From Owenia fusiformis (lineage: Eukaryota; Annelida; Polychaeta; Sabellida; Oweniidae): a DNA stretch of 64,000 nucleotides. Positions 45,001-60,000 of the stretch are shown here, piece after piece; position 1 is the first letter of the stretch, and each line of letters opens with the position of its first letter. The position numbers were made by a program, and so were the translations under genes. The notes below the pieces were generated by a model that made no database searches, was not told the DNA's origin, and worked only from the letters and a program-made list of their open reading frames with translations. The stretch is taken from the NCBI GenBank assembly GCA_903813345.2, contig CAIIXF020000002.1, positions 18,304,813-18,368,812 of the forward strand, given 5' to 3'.

Positions 45001-48000
45001 CTTAACATACTGGTGAGTACCCTGCGTGCAGAGTCTAGTTAAACTACACTCTGCCTAGTAGAGACCATATTACAGTTTAGTAGCCCCGCCCCCACGACGG
45101 GTACCAGTGACAGTTTGGGTAAATCACTTTTAACCTACGCGCTGACCTTCCACCAATCAGCGAGCTTGAAGAAACATGCGCCAAATGCGTTCTAATTAAA
45201 TATGCGCATGTCATTGGTCAATTCCGGGCTCAACGATGACGTCAGAAGGAATGACCATATAAAGAACGTCGGTCAAATTTGGCCGACGAACACTGATTGG
45301 CGCGGTGAGTTCACAGGTTTATTTTAGTTTGAAAGAGTGAAGACGAAGCTCTCTTTTAAGAAGTGAAGTCAAACGAATGCAAAGGGTAACTGGTGAGACT
45401 GAATCTGATACAACAGAGTAGTTTTCAAACAAATCTAATCTTTGTGTGTTGAAAAATGGCAATCTGAAAACTCATGTGCCAGATAATGTTAGGTGAATGG
45501 TCAAATATCAATTTTTTCACAAAACTATTTCTTAATTTTGAAATTAGGGGAGCAAAGGAGTAAAGACAGGAGTGGGTCTGTTAAATTAGTTTTGAAAAAA
45601 AAAATTATATTTTGACCCTTGCCATAAGGTGGTTTCAGATTTTTCTCAATACTTATTTTTGTGATTTGTAAGGTGCCTGACAGTGACAAGAGGGTTAAAT
45701 TAGTTTAGAAAAAGTGCCTGACAATGACATACCTTTGCAGCCAAGAGTTCTTCAACGCGCTTAACTTCTATCATGTAATCTTGGACCTGTGCTTTTAGCT
45801 CTTCACGCTCATTGATGACGTCATCCAGGTCAGCATTTAGATTCTGTAATTAACCACAATGCTAATACATGTAATTTAGTCTCTATCAGAAGTTTTTTCA
45901 AACTGTATGAAATCGAAGATCCAAGTTGTATCAGATTCAGTCTTAAGAATATCTGACAAATAATAGATTATATGAATCCATTAGTAATGTCTCCTTATAT
46001 GGAAATAATTTCTGTTGCTTTTAATCTCACTTTATAGGCAATCTTATCTGCGGATGGTATTGAAGCATGGAATACTAATATGCTAAAAAAAAGTACAATA
46101 TCAGAGAATTTTTATATCAAAACTTCCTTAAGTTCAGGAGAATCAGTGTGTTTATTCAAGTTTTTTGGATGAAAAATCACTAAAATGAATGCTTACTTGA
46201 TTTTCTCGGGTCATTGTTCCAAGATCATCTTGAAGTCGTCTATTTTCCCTAACTGCGACATCCCGTCCTCTCGATGTCTCCGTCAGCTCCTCTGTGGAGC
46301 TATCAAGCTGACGTCGTAAACTCCTAATCTCTCGCTCTTTGTTGCCTATGGTCTCTTGCAAATGACTAAAACGATAATTTTTTGGTATTTATTTGTATTT
46401 CTGATAAAAAACTATTGAGACTTTCATTTCATTTCACTTCAAAATCTAGACACAAACTCACAAATATATAAGTACATCATACAGTATATACCATACATAA
46501 AATATATAATACATAAGTAAAATACTTTTTTCAAGTATTACTTCAAGCAGATGCTGGCTTATGAAATCTCTGGTTAAATACATATATTGTCACTTTAAAT
46601 ACATGTGTATTATCATTTAAAAAATCATTCAAAAGGGAGAAAAGGTATGAATCCACAAGTAACAACTAAACACAGACTGAGGGGGAACATGGGGCATTTA
46701 TGCACTTACTTTATTTGAGCTTCCAAATCACTGGTGTTGATCTTGAAGTCACTCAGTAACTTGTCCTGAAAGGGTGCAGCATGCATTAATACAGTATTAG
46801 CATCAGGGAGTGAACAAAACATACAAAAACTTATACATGCCACAGTGATCTCCCAAGCATTAAAGCAAGTCAGCATAGCACCCACTTGAAATTTTGAAAC
46901 CAACCTGAAAATCAATTAGTACCCACTTGAAAATGAGAAAAATCATGAAATATAGGCATATTTAGACCAATTTTGGTCTGAATTGTGATAATGAGAATAT
47001 TGCACCCACCTGAGAAAAAATCCTGGGGAGATCACTGCATTAGTTCTATGTCATTATTATGCAAATTAAAGGAAAAATCCAACGCAAAGGTAAAGTAAAT
47101 AAGCTAATTTAATCCTTTATATAGAACTCTGAAATGTTACTTTAATTAAACATGTTTAGGAACAAAATAATATAACACAACATGACTAAAAACCATTCAG
47201 AATTTGAAGTAACCATAATAAGATAACATTTCAGTAAAAAATCCAACTGAAATAATTACAAGAATCTACTTCATTGTTATATGCCCTCCTAATGAGTATA
47301 TCTCACTCACCCTCTCTAATACAGTGTCCTCCAAATCAACATTCCTCTCAGCCTTATCATCAACTGCAATCTGTAAAGCATCCTTTTCACGATCAAGTGC
47401 ACTTATCGTCCCACGTAGCGTTACAATCTCATCATCCTTGACCTTACCATGACGCATCAGTTCGGCTACTCTGACCTCCAATTGTGCTGCTCTCTCTTCA
47501 ACAGCCCTCAGATCTCCTTCTTTGGCTATGAGTTGTCTACGGTTGTCCATAAGTGATGTCTCAGCTTGTTCTGCTAGCAACCTAATACGGAAATAATATA
47601 TTTGGGTTAGCACAGTAACGCCTCTGTCCTAATTTTAAATTGTTCACATAATAGTAAACCTTGAAATATGAGCACATGCTTATTCAAAGACTTTTGACTG
47701 GTCTCAATGCCATTCGAATTTGACAGGTTTAACTCTCAATCTAGACTTAAGTTTTGATTGCTGGTATACATATGTCACCATAATGAATCAGACAGAAAAT
47801 ATTGAGGAATACGATTTGGATATATAGATATGCAATTGCATGGAAACTCATATTGAAATTCTAAACAAGAGCAAATCCCAAAATGCAGAGAAGATATCAG
47901 CAACATGAAATTTTACCTCATTTGTGTTGCAGCTGCTTTCTGTTGAGATGCATCATCTTGTGTTTCTCCCAATGTTATAACTTGTTCTTTTATGTGGTCC

Positions 48001-51000
48001 TCCATTCTGTCTCCCTTGTCTTTAAGAGCAGCTATTCTTATACTGAGATCATTTCGCTCAGCTTCAACCTATGGGTATATGGCACAATAAGTAACATATC
48101 AATTGTTAACATTACTGCTACCTTATTTTACAATTTTACAATAAAGGATATGTTCTATCAGCCTCAACCTAGCACATATACAACATAAGTAAAATTTATA
48201 ATGTTAAATGTTTAATTATCAATTGCTACATTTTATATGGTGAAAGCGTTTCAAGCACAGGGTTTCAAGCAAACTAACTACTCTGCCTGTGTTAAAATTT
48301 GAACATCCAACTCATCTTATAAAATCTAGAGCCAAGGGTAAAAACTTTATTTATCGCCACTTGTTCATTCAGACATTTAAAAATATATCACATAGACTTA
48401 TTTCTCCAGAATCTATATATACTTACAGCTTGTATTGTTCTTTCGAGATCTTCTATTTTCTGTTCTAGTCTGGCTCTATCAGATAGATGGCTCTCTGTTG
48501 CAATCTAAAAATAAACAATTAAATTACTGAGTATTCTTCACAAGAAATTGACTTGTCTACAGTTCTTTCTAAATCCCATGAATAGGAATGTATATTACAA
48601 TATATTGTAAAGTTAGCTCATTCTAATATGTACTGAAGAATTTCTGAAATTATTGACAAAAATACTTTACCTTTAATTTTTCCCTGAGTGTGTCGCGTTC
48701 TGTTGTCATACGTCGCAGGTCAGCTATTGCGTCATCTCGCTCATGTTCAACACGTCGTAATACTGCCTGAGCTGCCAATGAAACTTTGGGAGACTTTGGC
48801 GACCTGACAACATCCCTGCGCATTCTTTGCAACTCTAATTTGGCCTGTTGGATCAATTTTAATCAATCAATATACATTATTATACAATGATGCATACTTA
48901 AGTACTTGAAGTTTAAAATTTACAATAATTACAATTTGTTGAGGTGCATCAAGTAGTTGTGAATTTTAGACAAACATATGGGATGAAACAATGTACATTT
49001 TCAATGTGACAAGAATTCTTATTTCTGAAGCTTTTATACAAATAAACAGAAATATTATTAAGTGGATACTGATCACAGCTGCCTCTGGATAATTCCATTA
49101 TCCTGAACTTCTCATAGGATAACCTCTTTCTACATACCTCTTCATACATTGTATTGACTTTGTCTCTTTCATTTGTTAGCACCTTTACATTGGTCTGGAT
49201 CTGGACAAATAAGAATTCCAAATCAATGAGAAGTACCACTTTAATATATCAATCTCTTAAAGGCTGATAGCTGTAATTCTTATCCTGAATAAGTCTTAGA
49301 TATTTTGATTTCATTATGATCTGTAACTTACACAATCAGAATAGACTCAAATTACAAAACCTTTTTTGTTATTATTGAACAGGATTCCCTCCCCAGTTCA
49401 AAATCTTAAAATGTGGATTTGCCTTTTTTTGATTACTTCAAAAAAGCTGCACATCTTTACTTATGAAATCATCATTTACTCGCTCCTCTTCAGAAAATTA
49501 ACTTTGTTTTTCGCAACTGTTAACAATTGGACACCAAAGTTATCTTACCTCTGCCATGTGACGTTCAAACTTGCTCAGCATACTCTGAAGTTCATCACGC
49601 TCTCGTGTAACACGCAACAGTTCTGTTTCATCAGCAACACTCTGGAATAGAATATGAAACATACAAACCATACTCCAAATGAAGGATTCAAGACATCATT
49701 AACTCTGTTCATTCATTCTTCAGAAGACCTGAGTTCGGAGAATGCAAAGCAATTATCCTGAGTAATACTTGTATCTTTTTTCTTTTGATCATGTTTTGCT
49801 TCCATATGTAATCACATATAATGTTGTTTATTTTGCAAGCAATTTTCACTTGCAAATATCAGTCTTAATTTTATAACATAATCTAAAGAGAAACTTAGAA
49901 CAATATCTAAAATTTCAAAAACAGTTTTCTCATTTTCCATATGTCGATGTTTGAAACATAAATCCTAAAAAATCAATTTTAAATGTGTACTTTTTCATGT
50001 TTTATCATAAACCGACTAATGCAATTGTCAAACTTACCATTTCCCTGAGACTTGGTGACCTTGACCTGACTGGACTATTTGGCCTACTGTGTCTGAGTGC
50101 ACGGAGTAGTTCATATTCACGTTTGTAGTGATCACGCTCGTCCTCTAACACTCGCATGATTGTCTCGTAATGAGCAGCAGTCTGGAATAAGAAGACAGGA
50201 ACTTCAAATTTACTGACTGAAGTGTGACAACAAGGCTTTTAAATGGTAAAGCGAGCACTCTAATTTGCTCCTTTTTTCACCCAAATAGGAACTTGGGAAC
50301 GTTGTCTTAAACTTGATGAAAATAACGAGATTCTTCCCAAAAATAAGCAGAACTATGATAATCATGGTGGTGATATTACAGAGGTTTCACACAACATTTT
50401 TAACTCAGTGTATCTTACATCTGTTACACATTCACCAGATTTATGCATCTTAAAGTTCAATTAAAATGAGATGCGGTTGCTGATACGTTTTAGCTATAAC
50501 CAGTTGTGCGAAACCTCTATTGTGAGTTTAGTTTTGTAAAGGAAATAGTTAAAAGCAGGTGTTTATGTCTTATTTGTCAAGATAACTCTTATGAATATAA
50601 GATGGTGTCGGTGAAACAATACTTATAATTCACTGTTTAAGAATTCTATCAAATATTGATGATTCAAAATTTCATTTAATAAATAATTCACCTTTCTTTC
50701 AGATTTACTAGGAGTTCCTGCTGGTGTGGAAACTTTTGAGCGACTTGGTGACCTTGACCTCATGGGACTACTTCCTGGCCCATGAAGGCGTAGTAATTTT
50801 TGTAAAGCATCAACCTCTTCACGCCAATAGTCCCTTTCTTCTTCTAAGCCTTTTATAAATGAATCTAGTCTATTGATTGATTTTCCACCTTTCCTTTTAG
50901 GCGCTGCTTTATTTTTGAGTCGCTCTATTTCTAGAACAAGTTCTCTTTCTATAAAATATTAAAAAATAAAATTTCATTTTCAGAAAAAAAGCTGAAGACG

Positions 51001-54000
51001 ATAACAAAAATGTCACCTCTTCTGGTGGTGACAAAATAAAAGTTCATAATCTTAAACTTCGAGGAAATGCAGAATGTCACATGACTTTTTGGTGATTTCA
51101 AAGCCATGTCTGTACTTCACAGTTCAAACTTAACTTCTGTAGTCATATGAAACCACCTTTTAATTTGCTTTACTGACGTTTCATTGTTTCTCAAAACATT
51201 TCTTCAAAAATCAGTTACAAAATTAGGTTGATAATCAAAGTTTTGTAGGGAATTTCCGTCACAAAAAATAAAGAGTGACACTTCCTCTAAATGAAGTAAA
51301 CCCCAGTCTTAACAGATGACATTTTAATACAAAACTGCTTACCATTTGATGTAAGTTTATTTACACGACTACTGAGTCTTTTCTTGTCTGCTTGCATTTT
51401 ATCCACCAGGTCATCCATACGTTGATTGTCTGCTGTTTTAGTATTGAGATTTGACTTCAGATCTATTTGTTCATTCAATAACCTGTCTCTTTCCTGTAAC
51501 ACACATATAGATAAAGGGTTTACGATGCACATTTTTTGCAGAGAAATAACATTCAGTGTTGTTGATGTTCACTACAGACAGGGTAATTTATACAGAAGTC
51601 AATAGAGTATGTCGGGAGAAAGGGTGTCCACTAGAGACAGGTGTCCACTAGAGAGAGCTGTTCACTAAGACAGGTCATATCGTATATTTCCACATGTTAT
51701 TATATAAATAGAACCTCAGTAAGTATAGTATACCCATGTACAGTGTACCCAGAGTATTAACCAGACCCAGATATGTTCAAGGTACTGTATTTACTTAAAG
51801 ATGCTTTATTTTGTCTTATTCATAGTGTTCCAAAGGGTATATAAGCAGGTACTCACAGCTCTGAGTTGTGCAACCTGGACATCCATATCTTCAAGTTCTT
51901 GTCTGGACTTCTCAAGCTCAACCTAAATACAATAAAATAATAACAAAATGAGGCATATGATACTTACTACAATTCTGCACTGGTCTTACTCAAGCTAGAT
52001 AAGACAAAAATAAGAATTTTGCATGTTGAATTTTGAATGTTGAATTTTTTTCTCCTAAGGAAACATAAGATGTTTTGGAGATGCATCTAAAATGAGACAG
52101 ACAGACTTTTTCCAATAAGTTCTAACCCGTTTGGTTAAACAAGTAAACATGTTATTTGTTGACTAAATTCATAATGCTTTAATTTTCTTGTATTTAGAAT
52201 TGAAAAAAAAAAGTTTTTGAAAATTAGCAGTAAGTTGATTCTAAATTCTGCCCTGAATTCTGCTAAGAATGACACTATGACCAATAGTTGGCTTGATATA
52301 CAGCATTCTATATAAATGGTCAGAAATATTTAATAAATATTTATCAACTTTTAAGACCATAAATATCCCCTTAGCTGACGATAATCTCACCTTCGCTTCA
52401 TCCAATTCATGATCAGCCACTCGTAAAGCTGCATTTTTATCCGTTTTTAACCTCGATGCTAATAAGTCTACATCCTGTAGTTCATCCTCTAACTGCCGAG
52501 CCTTCGATTCAAAGTTCACCGATTTGTCTAAAGCCTCTCTTTCATAAATTTCTGCTTCCGAGAGACGGTGTTCGACCTCCCTGTTCTTTTGTTGGAGGTA
52601 GTCAATCTGGAATGTATTGAATTATGAATCATGGAATAGAATTTATCGTTATCTCTTGTACTGATTATGGTAACAATATACAGGAGAAAAACTTGGTCTG
52701 ATCAATACAATGTTCATATTTTTTATGTTGAAATATTGGAAAATGATTATCTGTATCATATAAAGTTCCTTATACAACCAAGAAAACCATTAGGATTTCG
52801 TCAAGCTTGTAACTGAGCTGCTCTATAATTAAGTTCATATCTGAGCATTCTTCTTGGTTTGCTTGGCACTATCTTAGAAAATGGACAGTTAATTTGTGGC
52901 ATCTTAGAAAATGATCAGTTTCTGTGGGATTAGGTAAAATTTTATCCCTTTAAGTGTTCTCACATGATTTTTTCTCAAGTGGGTGACAACTACTCATTTT
53001 TACAATTCAGACCAAAATTGATCAAAATATGCCTGTTTACATTATTTTTCTCATTTTCAGGTGGGAGCAAATAGATTTTCAGGTGGGTCCTAGCCTGTTT
53101 TTAAAATCTCAGGTGGGTGCTGTGTCCACTTGATTTAAAGCTGGGGTCAGATCACTGCCTTATTATAAAGGGGGAAAATTAATACTTGTAACAAAATCAA
53201 TTACACATTGTGATTCTCAATTACTTTAAATGAGGAAAATTTAACCAAAGCTTACTGACTGACCTACAACCAATTGAGTGTTTTAATTGTAACTCCATTT
53301 TTTGCCTGAATTTCCTTAAAGCCTGATTAACATCATTAATATCATTCAATTTGGCAATTTCATTTGTTTAATGAATGCAAAACTAATGCTAATTAACAGG
53401 TAGTTTCGCTATCAAATATCAATTATTTTCTAATTAAAAAAAAGAGCAAACACTTTTCATCAAATTACTTACAATTTGTTTTGCTCCAAAGTACCAAAGG
53501 TACGCCATTGCTTCCCAACCATTGCAAATAACAAAGTCAAAGCCTTGACACACTAACCTCTAGCCAAAGATATTACATATTTTGCCACAACCTCATAAAT
53601 TAATAATTTTCTACTACCTTTGTGTATTCATGTGAAAATATCATACTGGACCATGCGGCACAAATTATAAATAATTAAATTGAAAGGCCATTCTTCTAAA
53701 TCTGTGCTACTGTAGAACATTACATTTTCCCTTGTGTTAATCTAATGGGTCTGTTCTTCAATTTAATGCTATGTCACAGTGATTTTAGGATTAAAATCAT
53801 CAGGAGCTACAATATATTTCAAAGATGAAAATTTATGAACAACATGTAAGTGGGGATGTAGTCATTTTCACAGTCCATTTATTCTGAAATGTGCAAAGCT
53901 CTATTTAGTGATATTTTCATTTCAAATATGGCAGTCGTTCCGATGTTATAAGAGTGCAGATATTCATACTTATAAACGAACCAATTGGGAATACCCAATA

Positions 54001-57000
54001 ACAGTCAGAGAAATCTGCCGATCAACAGAAACTCACTTCAAAAAATCAAAAGCGTATGATCCGTTCTGGGATCTAAGATTTTCAGTATAGATAAACCATT
54101 TTGAGATATTTCGAAAAATTAAGTCTCTAGTTCGGAAGACAATTGTATCAACTTGAACAAAAGTTGAGTTTTGAAGAAAAATTCTAGCATGCGCAGAAAT
54201 CCATTTAATTTGTTATGCCATATATTGACAGTTCAGGAAAATTGTAAATTGAGTACAAGAAAATAACTGTCGCCCACCCATTTGAGTATCTAGTATCGAA
54301 GGCCGATAAATCAGAGCACATGTGACTCGGGCGTAAATCAAATTCTTACAGGAAATTACACAAATAAGAATACTGAGTTGACATACCAGTATATATTGAA
54401 TTCAAATATATATGAGATGAAAATTACTTATTGACATGACATACCTGTATGTTGAGCTGAGATATAAGGCGTTCATTGGCTCTGTTTCTGGCCTCAAGGG
54501 CAACAACATCGTAGGGCCGACCCCCGTCTAACATCCTTCCTAGTCTGTCAACTTCAGCATCCCTGGCGTCTACCTGCAAAACATAATACATGGGGTTAAT
54601 TTTTTCCAGTTTCAAGCTCTAATATAAAGTTTATGTAAATAAAAATTGTTTTTTTCTGCGTAATATCAAAGAACAATCATTTAGTTAAAAAAATAAAAAA
54701 GGCGAATGCGGGATTCGAACCCGGGCCTCCCGCGTGCTTGGCGAGGATTCTACCGCTGCACCACCGTATTGTTATGTATGGTGGGAGTAATTAAACGCTA
54801 CTTATTTTGAATGCTATGATTCGGAAGTGACGTCACGTTCTTCATTTAGAAACCTTTCCAAAATCATATCGCCGGCTCCGATCGAAGCAAATTCAATGAA
54901 AAATCTTTGAAATGACACATTTATCGTAAGTATTTCTACACAAGATTTGCCCCATTTGTTCATCATTCTATAATCTTTCATTAAGCTCAAAATGATAAAG
55001 TTCACCCCCGAAACAACCCAAGATTGCGTTTCGGAGCGTAGTCCAGCTTTAACAGATGTTCTTTTTTAAAGTATATTGTTATTGTTTATTAAATTTTAAT
55101 TGCAATTATTCAGGCTAGCACAACTCCAGGCCTATGAAGCACCTTTCATCAGGCCTATGACGTGCATGTTGCATATGGCCCAAGCTAGTTTTGGTGGAGA
55201 ATACAAAACTATACAAGGTATTAACATGCAAAATGTTAACACTTGCTATTTGTTACAGACACCAACCATCGAACACCAACAGCCAAATGCCAAACACCTG
55301 AGTCATCAAATGCCAAATACTGTCCACAAAAAACGTTGGAGAATATGATATGACACCACTTGTGGTGGTGACATTACAATTACATCCAGCGTGTTCTAAA
55401 TGCTCCTGCTCTCCCAAAATGTTTTTGTTGGAGGTGATATTGCTTAAGATTTTGTAATTTTAAGTGCAACATTGTAGGTTTTTGCAATTTTTGACAAAAT
55501 ATCTTCATTGGATGTACCTAGAATTATTGGAGGTGCTGAATCTCAAAATTCTGATATAAGAGGAGCTCTGTACTGTTTCTAATACATTGCACATGAATTG
55601 TAAAAATAAATACATCAAAAAACACATTTTAGTCAACGTCCAGTATATTCAAAGTCGAGTCAAGTCAATTTTTTCTCACAACTTGCACCAATAATCAAAA
55701 CCCTGGATCGATGTTGGTCTAGAGATGACACTCTGGTCAAATTTTTGAATTGTTACAATGACTCTTCTAAGTGTTCTATAAGTACTACAAACTTGAGGCA
55801 CTTGACATATAAAATGACAGAATTAAATTAAACATACTTATTAACCTTAACTGATATCATATCAAATCTTTATCATTAATTCACTGTAAACTCATATTTC
55901 ATATCTAATATCATATTATATATATTATAAAATATTGTGGAACTTCAATATCCTGTTATTCTAAATTAGATTTTTTGTTTTTAGGATAATAATGACCGAA
56001 ATACATGCATGCATATGAAATAACACTGACTATAGTACTGAATGTGAAATTGTTAGAGGTCACAATAACTCCTAAGATCATGTGCACTTTCATCACTTCC
56101 TTACAAGTATTATTTTTTGAATAATGTGTTAGGAATATACTTGTTAACAATAATACAGTGAAACTTGTCAAGTGGAACACTCCTGTAAGTGGAACATCTG
56201 TGTAAGCAGAACACCTTTGTAAGTGAAACACCTCTGTAAGTGGAACACCTCTGTAAGTGGAACACCTTTGTAAGAGCTGGTGGAACACTTTTCCCAGTTT
56301 CATGACCAATCAATTTAATATCAACTGAATCTACCTCTGGTAGAAGTGCTACTAGAACATTTTTCAGTCCTGCGACCTATTATTGTAAGGTTAACTAAAC
56401 CTCTTTGAGCAAAACAGTTAACACATTTAAGCTGAACCAAAGCTAAAGATGTTTCACTTAACAAGGTTTAACTGCACCAAGCATGAAAGTAATATATGTT
56501 TAACACATCCTTGATGAAATAAATAGCAGCTTGATAAATGAGTGAGTACAAGCATGATATACCAATAGATTAACTAATTCTAATCATCCAGACAACAGTA
56601 CAGAAAAGGATTACAGTAAATACACAGTTCTAATACTTATAGAATAATCTAAGAAATGTATTAACAAATCTGCTAGTACAAAATCATATACTTTACCACT
56701 CGAGAGAGAATATATTCCAACAAAGTACTGCTATAAAACATCTACATTTTCGTATTGAATTTATGATAGTCTACATAACAGTGCATGCAATAAGGAAAGA
56801 ACAGATCAATAAAGTGCCATAGTTAAACGATTTTTTCATAAGCAAAATAAACAGGGAAGGTATATGTTCTATTATCACTGAATGAATACAAAACAGGAAT
56901 GGATTGACCTAAGGTTTGATGATGATGCATACTGGCAGGCTGCCACTATACACAAACGAGGGAGTATCATGAATACATGTACAATAGAACTTAATGATTT

Positions 57001-60000
57001 GAAAAGGAGGTCATAGGTACACAACAGATTGCAATAAATACCTGAGAGAGATAATTTCCTATCACAAGTGAACATGTGTAAAGGTTGGAATTTACACTAT
57101 CATTGTACTACAATAAGATAAAAAAAAATATGCCACTCATTTGAACCACATGGTGAATGTACCTCAATGTAACTGTCCCTTATTTTTCATTAAGGAACTG
57201 TAAACTCAATCAAAAGTGATTCTTCCAATGAAATAGTCAAAATATAAAGGAACTCCGGTGTTATTCTGTTAACCAAATATATGCACAAATAACTCTTGGT
57301 GCACAAGAGTCAATAGATACAGGACATTTTATCTCAGATAGTTTAACAGTAAAGTTAAGTACTGACATGCAAGTTATTAAATATCCATATAAAAGAATGA
57401 AAAGGACTTGGAGAGACAGGGAGCTATAATAAGTGTTAATTAGCAGAGGATACAAATCCAGCGACCCGTTAAAGTGATGAAAGAGAAGAGATTGTGAAAA
57501 AATATTTAACCTTGAAGTGCTATATTGTTAGAGCAATGTGTATAAGGGAGAAATTAACACTACAGTGGAACAGTATTGATAAAGTACTAGCATAAGTAAT
57601 ACTAGATACATTATAGTAAACAACTCACACACAAAACTTGAAAGTATGGAGAAGTGAAGGTTTCAATATTTATGATTGGATTTGAGAGCCTTTTGTATGA
57701 TGTCATAATGATACTTAAATACCCATAAAATATTTAATTCATGCATTAACTTTAACAAACTCAAAGCATGAATAAAAATATAGAACATAGGAATAAGGAT
57801 AAGGCATGTAAGATGATGAAGGGAAAACATAGTGTCCATGTGGTACATGGTCTCATATATGATGATGAAACAAACCATACAGCCCTGGAAAGTGATAAAT
57901 CATGGATATGGACAGATAAGGATGGACTAAACAAGAGTGAGTTGGACCTCTATATTCCAGGAAAATCTGGAAATGCTCTTGAGGATGATCTAAAGTTACA
58001 GGGTGGTACAAGTAGACTACAGGGTGATCCTAACTCTAGTATACATGGTAACACAAATGAACAGATATCTGACAATAATTCTCACCACTCAAAACCAGAA
58101 AATAACAATTCTAACAATGATGTTGGTTCAAACAAGTCATTGAGCCACTCAACAAAAGCGCCACCTTTAGTTGTGTTCATACATGGCGGCGGTTGGAGAA
58201 GAGGGCATCACGCGTCATGGAAATATTTCATATCAAGATATGACACTAACATTTTCATGGCTCTTGTACATCAGTTAATCTTCAGATTTTACGCTAATTT
58301 CGGAAAAACACTTGCGGAAAATGGTATCCCATGTGCAGTTATTTCTTATCCAATTAGCCGATTGCAATTTCCCTGGACCATAGCTGAGCTAGTCACGTCA
58401 TTTTTGACAAATTACCTAATGTTTGGTGCTGTATTTATATTAGGATTAATATTGATGGCTATCTCGGGATGTCCAACAGTGGTTGATTTACAAGACTACC
58501 TCTTAGAGACTACATGGACCGATTTGAATCCACTGCTCACAATACTCTGTATGCACGGAGCCATCACGCAACTCCTTATATGGATAGTAATCATGTTCAA
58601 TTCTCAGAATTACAACTTGACAAAACAAGCTGCAATTTTTCTCCCGGTGTGTCTTGCATTCATTAGTTACATGATATCACAATTCATCATGACATCACAG
58701 CAACAGATAATGATATTCAGCATCATACTCATTATGACATCACAATTGAGTTTGCTATATCTTCAAACTCAGGTGCCCATAGTGCAGCACCCGCAGCCCG
58801 TAAAATCTGTGGCCCGTTGTATATCCTGGCTTCACAAATCTAGAAAGTGGCAGGGACTATATGACCCAGAATCCATAGTCCTCCTAGGACACTCAGCAGG
58901 GGGACACTTAGCAACTTTGCTTGCTCTTGACAACACATATCTCACGAATGCTGGATGTCACCCAAGTGTTATTAAGGTACAATTGCAACAAAACAATTTA
59001 AATGAAACCATCATTAAGCAATCAAACAAGATAATGGATTTCTTTAGAACTTCATGATAATATTTGAATGTATTCTATAATCATGTGAAGCATTTTGTAG
59101 AATTCATTCTAACTGAAAACGCACCATATAGCTATTTCTTAACTGATGCATATCTTTCATATTCCATATGTCATGTGTTATTCACCCTAAAATTGTATAT
59201 ATTCCAGGGAATCATATCGATGTCTGGGGTATACTCCGTACCAAGAATTGCAACATCGTGGATGGCAAAACACTTCATTATCATCCCAGCATTTGGAACT
59301 GACCAATCAGAATGGGAGATATCTTCACCTCTCACCCATGTGAAAAATCGAGCCATGAATGGCATCGGCATTCCTAAATTTCTCTTATTCTGTGCTGAAA
59401 GTGAATTTCCATTTCTACAAAAAGATGCAAGTGATTTGAGCGATAAGTTCAACGAATTTGATGTTTCGCATGAATATTTTATCATCAAAGGGACCAATCA
59501 TTTTACTATCGCATCAAACTTCGGTAGATATTCAGAGCATTATAATGAACATGTTACAAAACGCTGCATTGACTTTATACTAGGGACAGGATCAATGTGA
59601 AGAATTGTTATACACTGTACACTTAAATTGTAAAAAGTCATGAAATGTATTATAATTTAAAAAATAAAGTCAATTGAATATCATTCCATAAAAAAATACT
59701 GTATTGGTCTCTAAAATTGTTTACTGATCACCCATTTTTAAAATCAGTGTTGCCTTTCTCAAACCAACCATAATAGATCACTGAAACCTTCCTAAAATCA
59801 CCCATTGCTTTCTGAGACCACCATACTTTTTTGAACCAACAATACCTTTCAAATACCATCCAAGGAGGGAAGCTGTTATTCAAACTGGATACTCCGTTGC
59901 CAAGAGTAGAACCTTGAAGAAATAATTTTACTAAATTGTTCAACTGCAGGCAACGGAGAATCAAGTTTGAATAATGGCTGCTAATCCTCCCTGAATATCA

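Noticed and set aside
45018-45388. Solo LTR interpretation of the promoter-like element
   Set aside because: Ends are not TG...CA, and the flanking duplication is 9 bases rather than the usual 4-6 of LTR elements.
54701-54770. Functional tRNA-Ala(AGC)
   Set aside because: The acceptor stem does not pair, position 33 is A, and the rest of the body resembles tRNA-Gly.
55956-56313. Antisense ORFs with repeating VFHLQRCSTYRG
   Set aside because: Product of the ~19-base tandem repeat, present in two frames.
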